Assembly: GCA_045106675.1 (NCBI GenBank)
Contig: JBGCFA010000133.1
Span: forward strand, 1-17,354
Reading direction: 5' to 3'
DNA: 17,354 nucleotides
Source: JBCAWW01 sp045106675
GTDB lineage: Bacteria; Bacteroidota; Bacteroidia; J057
Shown: one piece after another, positions 1-8,400 of the stretch
How the letters are laid out: every line of letters starts with the position of its first letter
Numbering within the stretch: the stretch's first letter is position 1
Made by a program: the position numbers and the translations under genes
The notes under the pieces: model-generated
The model's database searches: none
What the model saw: the letters and a program-made list of their open reading frames with translations, nothing else
Told to the model about the DNA's origin: nothing

Positions 1-115
1 ACATCCCCTTCCGCAAACGCCCCTTCAAAGGTGCTAGCGGGTTTTAGTGAGGGATGAAATCCTTCCAAATTTTACATCAGGCCCATTTGAAGGGGCCGTC
101 TTGGATGGGGGATGT
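1..115. repeat. Nested inverted-repeat element at left edge
   Basis: Two pairs of arms nest inside each other. The outer arms ACATCCCC (1-8) and GGGGATGT (108-115) are complementary over 8 bp. The inner arms GCCCCTTCAAA (19-29) and TTTGAAGGGGC (86-96) are complementary over 11 bp. A smaller palindrome, GGAT-gaa-ATCC (52-62), sits between them. All three forward frames hit stop codons within the first 60 bases. The outer arm starts at base 1, so the element may continue outside the window. It could be a MITE-like element or a folded recombination site. No transposase, target-site duplication or integron core consensus was seen. Confidence 0.55.
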
Positions 116-319
116 TATACAACAAAAGTAAAAAACTTTTAGCCTAGAAGGCATCAGATTTTATCAAAATGCTCCGTACCACGGAATTTGTCAGAGAACC
201 AGAAAAATTTAGAAGAATCAAATCCATTGAATTCATTTTTTTAGATTAAATGGCACTAGTAAAGGCTGGATTAGATGCTGGGGGTAAGGCTTGAGGAAGT
301 TTAAAGCTTGTAGATCCTA
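116..319. other. Non-coding stretch downstream of VOC gene
   Basis: This AT-rich DNA lies between the left-edge inverted repeat and the VOC stop codon. It contains a run of seven T and a short palindrome (TCCGT-acc-ACGGA). I see no convincing gene, terminator or RNA in it. Confidence 0.4.
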
Positions 320-964
320 TTATTGATCTTTTTCTTTTGCAAATATTCTCCCAATACCATTTTGTGGGCTCCAATTATTTATTTCTTCTATTTCATCTTC
401 GAATGAATTAATCATTAAGCCATGAGAAAAGTTAGGATTATTTGTCCGCACACCTCTGTCGACCCCAACTACTTTTCGTATTCGCTTTTCTCCGTTTATA
501 ATAAACTCAATGTAATTGCCTATTTCTATATTATCAGAACAGTGGCCTAAGAAAACAATCCCTCGATTTTTTAAACGAAACGATTCCGCGAGTTTCATTA
601 CGCCCGTTTCAACAAAGGTTCCTTCTTCTGAGATTTCTATTTTACGGCCGTCTGGATCTTCTACGATAGAAACTAAGCCATATTTTGTCATTCTAGGCAT
701 TTTTACAATAGGCTGATCCGCAGATTTGAGTTTTTCTAATATTGTTTCAACATCCTTTAATTCAATCCCTAATCTAAGTGCGGTTGTATGATTGATTTCT
801 GAAACTTCTGGGTATATCTCAAACACCAACTCATTCAAAACTGAGGAGTAATGATAAGGCCCATTCCCATGTTTATGATATTCAAAAGACATCCCTAAGA
901 ACTCATAAAATCTTATAAGTTCTTCTATTTTCTTAGTGCGAATTACGATTAGTTTAAAATTCAT
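320..964 (-). CDS. VOC (glyoxalase-like) protein with C-terminal beta-barrel-like domain
   Basis: The protein has 214 residues from the ATG at 964. The frame is open upstream to 1006, but that extension runs through a hairpin and lacks VOC character, so I reject it. Residues 1-112 form a vicinal-oxygen-chelate fold: the N-terminal strand and helix around LIRFYEFLGMSFEYH, then VEDPDGRKIEISE, which matches the usual DPDG-x-x-E/I ending. The family includes glyoxalases, dioxygenases and resistance proteins, and the substrate is unknown. Residues about 128-210 form a second domain (GNYIEFIINGEKR...VVGVDRG) whose pattern recalls the small EF-Tu domain-2-like barrel. That assignment comes from memory of the pattern and is weaker than the VOC call. 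The gene lies 62 bp after the metallophosphatase, separated by a hairpin. No signal peptide is visible, so it is probably cytoplasmic. Confidence 0.75.
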   Translation of the reverse strand: MNFKLIVIRTKKIEELIRFYEFLGMSFEYHKHGNGPYHYSSVLNELVFEIYPEVSEINHTTALRLGIELKDVETILEKLKSADQPIVKMPRMTKYGLVSIVEDPDGRKIEISEEGTFVETGVMKLAESFRLKNRGIVFLGHCSDNIEIGNYIEFIINGEKRIRKVVGVDRGVRTNNPNFSHGLMINSFEDEIEEINNWSPQNGIGRIFAKEKDQ

Positions 965-990
965 TATTACAATGTTCGATAACAATCGGA

Positions 991-1014
991 CTGCGTGCTG
1001 GGGCACGCTCGCAG
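991..1014 (+). terminator. Terminator-like hairpin with T tract, facing opposite to its neighbours
   Basis: The stem GCGTGC/GCACGC closes on a four-base loop and extends through CTGCG/CGCAG with a bulge. Eight T follow on the plus strand (1015-1022). Read on the plus strand it looks like an intrinsic terminator, but both flanking genes are on the minus strand, where the A tract precedes the hairpin. It may therefore stop antisense transcription, act as a structured spacer between the two genes, or be part of a mobile or cassette junction. The adjacent bases 976-991 (TTCGATAACAATCGGA) form a second near-palindrome. Confidence 0.45.
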
Positions 1015-1026
1015 TTTTTTTTACAT

Positions 1027-2028
1027 TCAGAAATCAATTTTGTAATCAGATATAATCGGGCTGTATTCATTCCCATAAACCTGTCGAGGTATTCCGATCT
1101 CCTGTGGGGAAGGAGATATCCATTGGCTCCTTTTTCCTTTTATCTCTAGGCTACCCTTTGGATTCAGACTTGCAAAGGCATACAATGGTTCTTCATATGC
1201 TGCGAGATGATTCAACCATTTATATTCCGTTAATAATTCTGAAGAGTACCTCTGGGTTTTATATTCATCCCCTATCCATTGATAGGACATACTATTGATT
1301 TCGATATAATGAATCCCATTTTGGACATGGTGAAAATCAATGTGGTTATGGCCATTCATACAGCAGATGATTTTATTCTGATGCTTCTCCATTTGCTTTT
1401 GAATGGCTAATCTATTTTTTACGCCCCATTGGTAATGCCATAAGCTTTGGTGAGATATGACAATAACCGGTAAATTTGAGTCTGCTAATTCTGAGCTAAA
1501 CCATTCGATTTGTTCATCATTTATATAGGTCCGATAACTGTCGTTTACATAAAAGTTTCCTTTATTATAATCAACAAATTTCCCGTCTTGATATAAAAAG
1601 TTAGCATCTAGGACAATGAACCTGACCCCTTTTTCATCAAAAGTGTAATAACTTTTTGGCATCTCTAAAAAATCCATTATGTCTTCTTTAGAGCTTAAAT
1701 CCATATCATGATTACCCAATACGTGATATTTATGCTTCTGAAATTCGTTCCACGTCTTTAAAAATGGTTTGCTTTTTTCTTCTCTATGGCAAAAATCACC
1801 CAATTGAATAATGAAGTCCACCTCTTTTTCAATGGCTTCCTCAATGAATTTTTCTAATCGCTGATTAGTATCAGGCATCATTCCATGATGGACATCAGCG
1901 ACAATTCCGAAGCTTAGTTTTTCTCTCCTTGGAAAATGGCTGTTAAAGTCAAATGATAGGCGGGTCTCAGGCAATAATAGGAGACTTGCTCCTAAAGCTC
2001 CCTTTGTAAGGAATTTTCTTCTATTCAT
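1027..2028 (-). CDS. Tat-exported calcineurin-like metallophosphoesterase
   Basis: This 333-residue protein begins MNRRKFLTKGALGASLLLLP, a twin-arginine motif plus hydrophobic stretch, so export folded with its metals is likely. All metallophosphatase blocks are present: DVHHG (D45, H47), GDFCH (D78), GNHD (N106, H107), ISHQ (H193) and GHNH (H227, H229). These residues normally hold a two-metal centre (Fe/Mn/Zn) and hydrolyse phosphomonoesters or diesters. The length fits secreted members of the family. The C-terminal 100 residues (Tyr- and Ser-rich) are less conserved and may shape substrate choice. It lies 130 bp after the dehydrogenase gene on the same strand. The physiological substrate is unknown. 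Confidence 0.88.
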   Translation of the reverse strand: MNRRKFLTKGALGASLLLLPETRLSFDFNSHFPRREKLSFGIVADVHHGMMPDTNQRLEKFIEEAIEKEVDFIIQLGDFCHREEKSKPFLKTWNEFQKHKYHVLGNHDMDLSSKEDIMDFLEMPKSYYTFDEKGVRFIVLDANFLYQDGKFVDYNKGNFYVNDSYRTYINDEQIEWFSSELADSNLPVIVISHQSLWHYQWGVKNRLAIQKQMEKHQNKIICCMNGHNHIDFHHVQNGIHYIEINSMSYQWIGDEYKTQRYSSELLTEYKWLNHLAAYEEPLYAFASLNPKGSLEIKGKRSQWISPSPQEIGIPRQVYGNEYSPIISDYKIDF

Positions 2029-2158
2029 TTCTCTCTAAGTTATCGTCCTATGTTAGGGCTTTTCATCATAATGATCAGACTAATTATTGGATATTAAGCT
2101 TGCCGAAATAGATGATTCTTAGACGATGTAAAGATTGTTTTCCTGTCTACCCACCTTA

Positions 2159-3340
2159 TTATTTACTAATCCTTATTATCATTCCATTTGATTGATTAAG
2201 GTCATTTCGTTCAATTAATGCAATGATATCCCCGCTTGGCAATTGCTTAATTGTTCTTACTCTTCCTTCGATATTCAGTCCAAAGGTTTCATCAGTTTTA
2301 CGATTATATTTCATCAGTCTTCTAAATGCTAAGGAGCCAAAAACAAAGTAATCATTCCACTCTGAAATATTACTCCCATTAACTTTTAACAAACATGCAG
2401 GTGCAACGGCCTGACCACCGTCATATGTCGGAACTGTCCAGTAATGTTCTGGGAAAACAGTAAATAGAGCGGCCGAATCTTCTGAAATAGTAGAAGCTAG
2501 TGCACCATCATAATTGATTCCATAACTGAAGAAGGGCCAACCGTAATTCTTCCCCTTTTCAATGATATTGAATTCATCTCCACCTTTAGGACCATGTTCA
2601 ATTCCAAAAAACGTATTGGTTTTTTTGTCTAAATATAAACCTTGCACATCCCTATGCCCATAACTCCAAATTGTTGAGGGGGATGTAAAACCTTCAAAAA
2701 TTGGATTGTCAGGGGGAATGCTCCCATCTTCCATCAACCTGTGAATTTTTCCCGCATCCTCATTGAGGTCTTGTGCGTTTAAAACCGGATTCGTACTCGT
2801 TGACCAGTCCGAGTTTCCGACGGCTAGAAAAAAATGAGCACTATCCTCCCATACTATCCTCATTCCGTTCCCAGTATAATTTTGGCTTCTAGTCGTGAAA
2901 ATAGTCTCAAACTGAGTAGCAGCATCGTTCTGTATTTTAAACCGAGATACCTTTGCTAAGCCATCAGAATCTAAATAGGAAATATATACCCAAGAATTGA
3001 TTGAATAGCTAGGATGAAGACTTACCTCCATTAGCCCACCATGCATAATTGCGGCTAAGCCTGGAGTGCCAAAAGTAACAACCTCTGGCATTCCGCTTAT
3101 TTCGGTTTGATTACCATCTTTAAAGTGGAACATTTTCCCAACCCGATCTGTGATAAAGTATTCATTTTCTTCAATTATGGCTATGCCATACGGAATAGTG
3201 AAGCCTCGTGCAATTGTATCTACAGAAAAGGAATCATTACTAATAGGATAAGGCGAATCTGGAACTCCTATAATGTTATTGTTGCAGCTAATTAGGCAGC
3301 CAAATGAAAGTATTGCAAATAAGGGTTTTAAAAATTTCAC
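2159..3340 (-). CDS. PQQ-dependent sugar dehydrogenase-like (sorbosone/glucose dehydrogenase) lipoprotein
   Basis: The protein has 393 residues from a GTG at 3340. That start gives a clean lipoprotein signal with lipobox LISC (C19), so the mature protein is probably anchored in the envelope. The body is a six-bladed propeller of the soluble glucose/sorbosone dehydrogenase family. Landmarks are YGIAI (51-55), GHRDVQGL (228-235), GIEHGPKGGDEF (246-257) and NYGWPFFSYG (265-274). Enzymes of this family oxidise aldoses to lactones with PQQ and Ca2+. The usual catalytic H-x-G-x-R motif is not evident: the matching stretch around 154-161 reads NYTGNGMR. It may use a different residue, or be a binding protein rather than an oxidase. 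The gene stands alone between spacers of 130 and 146 bp. Confidence 0.82.
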   Translation of the reverse strand: MKFLKPLFAILSFGCLISCNNNIIGVPDSPYPISNDSFSVDTIARGFTIPYGIAIIEENEYFITDRVGKMFHFKDGNQTEISGMPEVVTFGTPGLAAIMHGGLMEVSLHPSYSINSWVYISYLDSDGLAKVSRFKIQNDAATQFETIFTTRSQNYTGNGMRIVWEDSAHFFLAVGNSDWSTSTNPVLNAQDLNEDAGKIHRLMEDGSIPPDNPIFEGFTSPSTIWSYGHRDVQGLYLDKKTNTFFGIEHGPKGGDEFNIIEKGKNYGWPFFSYGINYDGALASTISEDSAALFTVFPEHYWTVPTYDGGQAVAPACLLKVNGSNISEWNDYFVFGSLAFRRLMKYNRKTDETFGLNIEGRVRTIKQLPSGDIIALIERNDLNQSNGMIIRISK

Positions 3341-3486
3341 GCTTAATTCGTTTTAGATTTTTTAATCACCGAGAACAACCGAACTACTAGGTGTAAGGAG
3401 CATTAGCGAAACAATGGGTCGTATAGCCCTATTAATGACTGTTACTCTTAGTAAGCGTTTGAATCTAACCCAAATAAATACTGTAT

Positions 3487-3945
3487 CTAAATCTCTAATC
3501 GCATTTCTAGTAAATTCGGTTTAAAGCCTGCTTTCGCGTATGCCTTTTTTGCAATTGTATTCTCATCATAAACCTCTAATCGAACTTCTGTTAAATTTCG
3601 ACTTTTAGCCCAAGCTATAAGTCTCTGTACAACTATTTGATTGATACCTTGTCCACGGAATGCAGGTTTTACATACATAAAACCCAAATAAGCGTATTCT
3701 GCATACTTTTGATAAGGTTCAGCAGGTCGAATTTTTGCATAAGCTGAGCCCACTACTTCATTATCAACTACCGCTACTAATACTTCAGCTCTCTCTGATC
3801 TAATAAGCTCGATCAAGTCGTAATAGTGAATTTCTCCTTCTTTCAATGTATTGTCAAAAGGCCTTTCGAATTCTACTATCCCTTTCTCAAAACTTAATAA
3901 TATTTCGATTTCCGTTTCAATTGCTCTACGTATTTCTACATTCAC
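3487..3945 (-). CDS. GNAT family N-acetyltransferase
   Basis: This 152-residue protein starts at a GTG (3945). The next in-frame Met is deep inside the fold, so the GTG is needed for a complete domain. It shows the GNAT plan: N-terminal VEIRRAIETEIEILL, a central strand VAVVDNEVVGSAYAKI, the acetyl-CoA pyrophosphate loop after YVKPAFRGQGINQIVV (Q/R-x-x-G-x-G/A type), and the C-terminal VRLEVYDENTIAKKAYAKAGF. Such enzymes transfer an acetyl group from acetyl-CoA to an amine on a small molecule or protein. The acceptor cannot be predicted. It is probably cytoplasmic. It stands alone in the AT-rich block, 146 bp before the dehydrogenase gene and 435 bp after the LRR gene. Confidence 0.87.
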   Translation of the reverse strand: MNVEIRRAIETEIEILLSFEKGIVEFERPFDNTLKEGEIHYYDLIELIRSERAEVLVAVVDNEVVGSAYAKIRPAEPYQKYAEYAYLGFMYVKPAFRGQGINQIVVQRLIAWAKSRNLTEVRLEVYDENTIAKKAYAKAGFKPNLLEMRLEI

Positions 3946-4380
3946 TTTACTAAATATTATTGATTAATAATGTGTACAAACCTTCCCGCAAAATCACATT
4001 AAAGATGGCTATTATGATAGCGTTGCTTTTATACTTGTCAGTGGCCCTTACTCAAGTTTCACCACTAGGGCATAGTCGATGTTAGCGGAATATTTTATTA
4101 ATCTCAAATTGTTCATTACTTCTCTAAGAGAATACTATGATTGAGGTGAAAAGATGTATTTGGGAACTATACCCAAGGCGGCTAGCTTTTGTAGGATTTT
4201 TTATAAAAAAATCATTCACAACTGATTATCAGTTGTGAATGATCCCATAGCTTGATTTACAATTTCTCCCGCATCAAGTGCATAAGTAAGGAGTCAGGTT
4301 TAAGGATAGAGATTTGAGCTTTTATCTGTTTGAGAATCAGTAATCTCTGTATTCGCGACTTAAATCTGCTCTACTACAAT
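3946..4380. other. 435-bp spacer between LRR and GNAT genes
   Basis: The spacer holds the LRR terminator (4204-4243). It also contains a small inverted repeat TTGGG/CCCAA (4160-4164 and 4172-4176) and an AT-rich stretch upstream of the GNAT start. No open frame of credible length or codon character was found on either strand. A GNAT promoter must lie between about 3946 and 4200, but I could not pick out a TAnnTTTG-type box there. Confidence 0.4.
4204..4243 (-). terminator. Intrinsic terminator downstream of LRR gene
   Basis: Perfect 15-bp stem ATCATTCACAACTGA (4211-4225) / TCAGTTGTGAATGAT (4229-4243) with a 3-base loop. On the minus strand it is followed by seven T, the complement of the A run at 4205-4211. 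Orientation and T tract fit termination of the LRR transcript, whose stop codon lies about 140 bp upstream. Confidence 0.85.
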
Positions 4381-5031
4381 TTAAAGCCTAATTCTAAATA
4401 AAAAGACTTGGTTCTCTTGGACTTGTGGGGGCAGCCTGAATTTATTGTCGTGAAGATCTAGATACTGTAGATTTTCTAATCCTTTTAACTCTGTTGGGAT
4501 TTGTTTGAACTGATTATTGTTAAGATACAGGGACTCTAAATGACTTAGTCTATATAAGTCTTTAGGTAATGATTCCAAGTCATCATTTTCAAGGTGAAGA
4601 GATCTTAGATTTGGTAGAGTGCTTAGAATAGGGATGTTTTTTTCAAAATTGAAGTATTTGTCATCATTTAAAAACAGCTCTTCTAAAGAAGTTAAATTAC
4701 TCAAAGTTGATGGTAATACTTCAAAGTCGTTCCCACTCAAATCAAGCACTTTGAGATTCGTTAAATAACCAATACCTGTTGGTATTTGCTTAAGGTGGTC
4801 GTTTTTCAAACTTAAATACTGAAGATTGGTAAATTTCGACCAAATAGTATCTGAAAGTTGCAATTTTTGGTTGCTCAAGTTAATTCTATAAACCCTCTCG
4901 GGGTTCTTTAGGGCTTCATCTAGGCTAAAGAATTCTTTATTTAATTGAACTGAATCTAAAGTAGTTTGGCCTTTTGCATTGTTAAAGAGCAAAGCGAAAG
5001 CCAATAAGAAGAGTGATGAGTATTTTACCAT
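4381..5031 (-). CDS. Secreted leucine-rich-repeat protein
   Basis: The protein has 216 residues. The N-terminus is a signal peptide (hydrophobic SLFLLAFALLF, likely cleaved near AKG/Q at 19-22). Residues about 46-205 hold roughly six repeats of 23 residues, each with an LxxLxLxxN/D-x-LxxLP core, for example LTNLKVLDLSGNDFEVLP. One repeat in the middle (LTSLEELFLNDDKYFNFEKN) is three residues longer than the rest. LRR solenoids bind proteins, and nothing points to an enzyme. With no lipobox or membrane anchor it is probably periplasmic or released. It is the first gene of the AT-rich block in the minus direction and has its own terminator. A hairpin lies 29 bp upstream of its start. Confidence 0.85.
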   Translation of the reverse strand: MVKYSSLFLLAFALLFNNAKGQTTLDSVQLNKEFFSLDEALKNPERVYRINLSNQKLQLSDTIWSKFTNLQYLSLKNDHLKQIPTGIGYLTNLKVLDLSGNDFEVLPSTLSNLTSLEELFLNDDKYFNFEKNIPILSTLPNLRSLHLENDDLESLPKDLYRLSHLESLYLNNNQFKQIPTELKGLENLQYLDLHDNKFRLPPQVQENQVFLFRIRL

Positions 5032-5059
5032 ATTTATAATTGAAGTTAGAGCGTTTCGA

Positions 5060-5082
5060 GCCGCTCATTCTAGCTGAGCGGC
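5060..5082. repeat. Hairpin upstream of LRR gene
   Basis: Stem GCCGCTCA (5060-5067) / TGAGCGGC (5075-5082) with a 7-base loop, 29 bp before the LRR start codon on the minus strand. TTAG and CTAA tetramers outside the stem could extend it around a bulge. No T tract follows on the minus strand, so it is more likely a leader structure or cassette-type hairpin than a terminator. Confidence 0.5.
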
Positions 5083-5359
5083 CCTAAGTGAAAAAACAGT
5101 TTCCCTATTGAGGAAATACTAGGCTAAGAAGGTTGATTCTCAGATTTAGAATTCTGTTATCGATACATTTGTTCTGATGTGATATCGATCGAGAGGATCT
5201 TGGTCAAGATGGGCAGTTGGAACGTATTCTAGGGGAGCATTTATAGCCGCGAATTAGGATTGCTATAATTTTTAATAGCATTACTATTATATACGAGGAC
5301 TCTTCTGTATTTGTTTCGGGACCAAACAACAAGCAGAGCATAAAGGGTGGTTCTTTGCT

Positions 5360-5392
5360 AAAAAGGACTTACCTTTTTGGTAAGTCCTTTTT
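5360..5392 (-). terminator. Strong bidirectional intrinsic terminator closing the haem-protein operon
   Basis: Perfect 14-bp stem AAAAAGGACTTACC (5360-5373) / GGTAAGTCCTTTTT (5379-5392) around a TTTTT loop. It has a T tract on either strand. It lies 84 bp beyond the stop codon of the large minus-strand lipoprotein gene, the expected place for the operon's terminator. It also insulates the AT-rich block from the operon. Confidence 0.85.
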
Positions 5393-5475
5393 ATGGGGTA
5401 AAACCTATTTTAGCTTAATTCTGTACTTGCTTAATCAACGCTTTCAAATAATCGCCCATAACGGCAAAAAACACA

Positions 5476-8400
5476 CTATTTAGCCTGTCTCAAAAAGGCC
5501 ATTAAATCTCGAATCTCTGCTTTGCTGAGTACCCCTACCATGCTCGGCATAGCAGAAGGGAAGTATTGTTTCTCAGCAACTTGAACGAGTGAAATACTTT
5601 GTGCTTCCTTATCTCCGACTTTGAGCGTGATAGCTGTTTCCGTCTCAGCCATGATCACGCCAGTGATTTGACTTTGATCCTTGAGAGTCAGCTTGACACT
5701 ACCATATCCCGGCGCTAGGCGAGCACTCGGATTGACCAATGCTTCCAATAATTGTTCGGGACTGAGGACCGAAGCGATATGAGAAACTTCTGGACCGACA
5801 GCGCCCCCATAACCATTGTAAACATGACAACGGATACATTGGGCGGAGTTATTTTGGTAGAATATGCGTCCGCCAGTTCTCACTGTTCCGCCATAAAGGG
5901 CTTCAGCGTATTGAGCCACTGGGTTTTCGCTTTTACTGGCCTCGTATTGTTTTATCGCTTCGCGCAACGCCTCGTCCTTTTGGGCTTCTGCGGCGAGTAA
6001 TATGTCCAATTGAATCTCTTTAGGGACTTGTCCTACGGCCAACTTTTGCAGCCATTGTCGCAGTAGGACTCTTGCGTCTTCATGATCCGTTTTACCTAAA
6101 CTCGCTAAGGCTTGTTGTTGTTCTCCGGTGCTTCCGATCGCTAATGCTTTGCTTAGCATCTCGATTACCGCTTCGGGAGCCATATCAACATCTGCTAAAT
6201 AGCTTTGAGCGTCTTTACGTAAGTCTTCTGATTGAGAAGTAATGGCGCTTTCTAAGGCAGCAGGGATTTGCTGACTCTTTAGTTTTACGAGGCTGGCCAA
6301 GGCCGAACGCTTGAGTTCTATGGGCGTCGAAGATGCCTTGAAAATAGCAAGAATCTTCGATTCCATCGGCTTAAAGTCCAATCTTCCGACGGCTTGGATC
6401 GCAGCGTTCCGCAAGGCGGGCTCCTTACTAGCCAATAAGTCTGAAGCTACTTGCTTGAATGCCTCTTGGCCTACAGCTTGAGTTTGTCCTGTGAGTTCCC
6501 GATATCTACCCTCTACCCGATCCAGTACCGGAGGAGCACCCCAATAACCCAAAGCCCAGAGTGCATCAGTACGCATTGCTAGTGGTGCATCTTTGCGTAA
6601 GGCAAAATCACTCAATCGTTGGGCTGACTCTGCGGTGCCAAGCCTTAGGTTGGCATTGATGGCGCGGCGTAAAAACGCCTCGTTCTCCGAAGGAGGCATC
6701 TCCAAACTAGCCGCCAAAGCAGGCATCGCTTCTGGAACTGAAAGGTCATCATGGATCGCTCGGGCCGCCTCTAAGCTGATGAGTGTGTCGCTATCGTTGA
6801 GATATACTTGCAGCGCTGCTGAACGCTTGTGTCTCAGCGCTAAGACCGCGCCCATACGAACCGCAGCAGAAGGATAAACTTGTAAACCTAAGAGAGAGGA
6901 CTCAGTGTCAAGCTTCGATAAAGCATAGGCAATGGCATGTCTGAGGTGCGGGTCAGTTTCTCCGGTTTGCTCTAGCAACTTGATCAAAGCTTGATAAGCG
7001 GCTAAGTCGCCGATTTTGCCAAGTGCTTCTGTCGCTCGAAATTGCACTTGTGGATCATTATCCTCCAATAATTCGATCAATACTTGGATTGCGCCTGATA
7101 ATTTGGCTTCACCGAGAACCTTGGCACATTGAGCCCGAATATGAGGGTCCGTGTCTTGGAGATATGGGATAACTTCCTCTGGTGGTACAGATTTATTTCG
7201 TAGGAGTTGACCTAAGCCCCATATCGCATGTAAGCGCGGGAAAGTGTTTTTTTGCTCATTGAGCGTTTGTAAAAACACCTCTTTATTTTGGCGTTGGACC
7301 AGACGAAACTGAGCGGCTAAACGCACTCTCATATCTGCTGCTCTTAGCATATTCGCTAAGTCCTCTTCGCTAGCATTGGAAAGATCCTTTTGAAGATTAA
7401 GCTGAGTAGTCTCGCGAGCTGGATTTGCCGTCTTAGCGGCTAACTTCCAAATACGACCTGCGGGTTTCTTGGCATATCCATCTAGCCAATCATTGATATA
7501 AAGTGCACCATCGGGCCCCCAAGCTAAGCCGGTCGAAACGATGCCTGTGATAATATCTGTTTGGTTTTCAACCTTAAAGGAAGCACCCTTTGGCGCTAAT
7601 TTGAAAGCTTGAATTTTGGATTGAGCGGAGGAGCCTTTGAAGTAAGACGCAAAAAAGTAATCGTTCCAATCTGCATTGAGTGCCGTACCCGGATTATAAA
7701 CTAAGCCCGCGGGGCCGTCTGGAGCCAAAGCCATCGGCGGCAACAAATAAGCGGCTTGTCCGGGGAAGTGAGGTTCAGAAAGACGTTCGTCCATCCAAGG
7801 TTTATAGCCTTCGTTTTCTTGATTGTACTTACCAAACTGCCAATAAGTACGCCAGCCAGTATCTGAACCTTCGATGATATGGACAAAGCGTTCGTGCTCG
7901 CCGGGATGATCGCCATCATTATCAACTGAAATAAGATTGCCGTAGGCATCAAAGGCAATCTCTTGGGGGTTGCGCAGACCGTGAGCAAATACTTCAAAAT
8001 CACTGCCGTCAGGATTGCAACGCATGACGCCACCTTCATGCGGATAGGCCCAACGTTCGCCATCGCGATCTACAGTATTGATGCCGATGTCTCCAATGGA
8101 CCAATATACTTTGCCATCTGGGCCAATGGTGAGTCCAGACATATCATGCCCAGCATAGGCGATATGTATCCCAAAGCCATGACTGATGACTTTGCGTTTG
8201 TCAGCATGATTGTCTCCATTAGTATCTCTGAGACGATAGACATCAGGGGCTACGGTGAGATAAATGTCGCCATTTTCGTGCATGATACCTGCGGCAACGC
8301 CACTAAGCATATCATTGAAGCCGTCAGCATAAACTGTTGAGGCGTCGGCTTTACCATCACCATCACTATCCCAGATTTTACGGATGATTTCGGATTCTAC

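Larger units (their letters stand above)
5032..5475. other. 444-bp spacer at the boundary of the AT-rich block
   Basis: This stretch lies between the stop codon of the large haem lipoprotein and the LRR start. It holds the operon terminator (5360-5392) and a leader hairpin (5060-5082). Between them are AT-rich bases with no credible open frame. Base composition changes across this spacer, so it is a candidate island edge. No direct repeat, tRNA end or integrase was seen. Confidence 0.4.

Noticed and set aside
965..1006. Upstream extension of the first VOC gene to 1006
   Set aside because: The added 14 residues run into the hairpin and do not fit the VOC N-terminus, which begins cleanly at the ATG at 964.
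965..5475. Canonical integron attC sites in the spacers
   Set aside because: Spacers contain isolated GTTRRRY or near-RYYYAAC words, but no paired R/L box structure and no integrase. The cassette idea is kept only as a broad hypothesis.
7963..8340. 125-codon plus-strand open frame inside the haem lipoprotein gene
   Set aside because: It is antisense to the conserved propeller region and has no recognisable motif.
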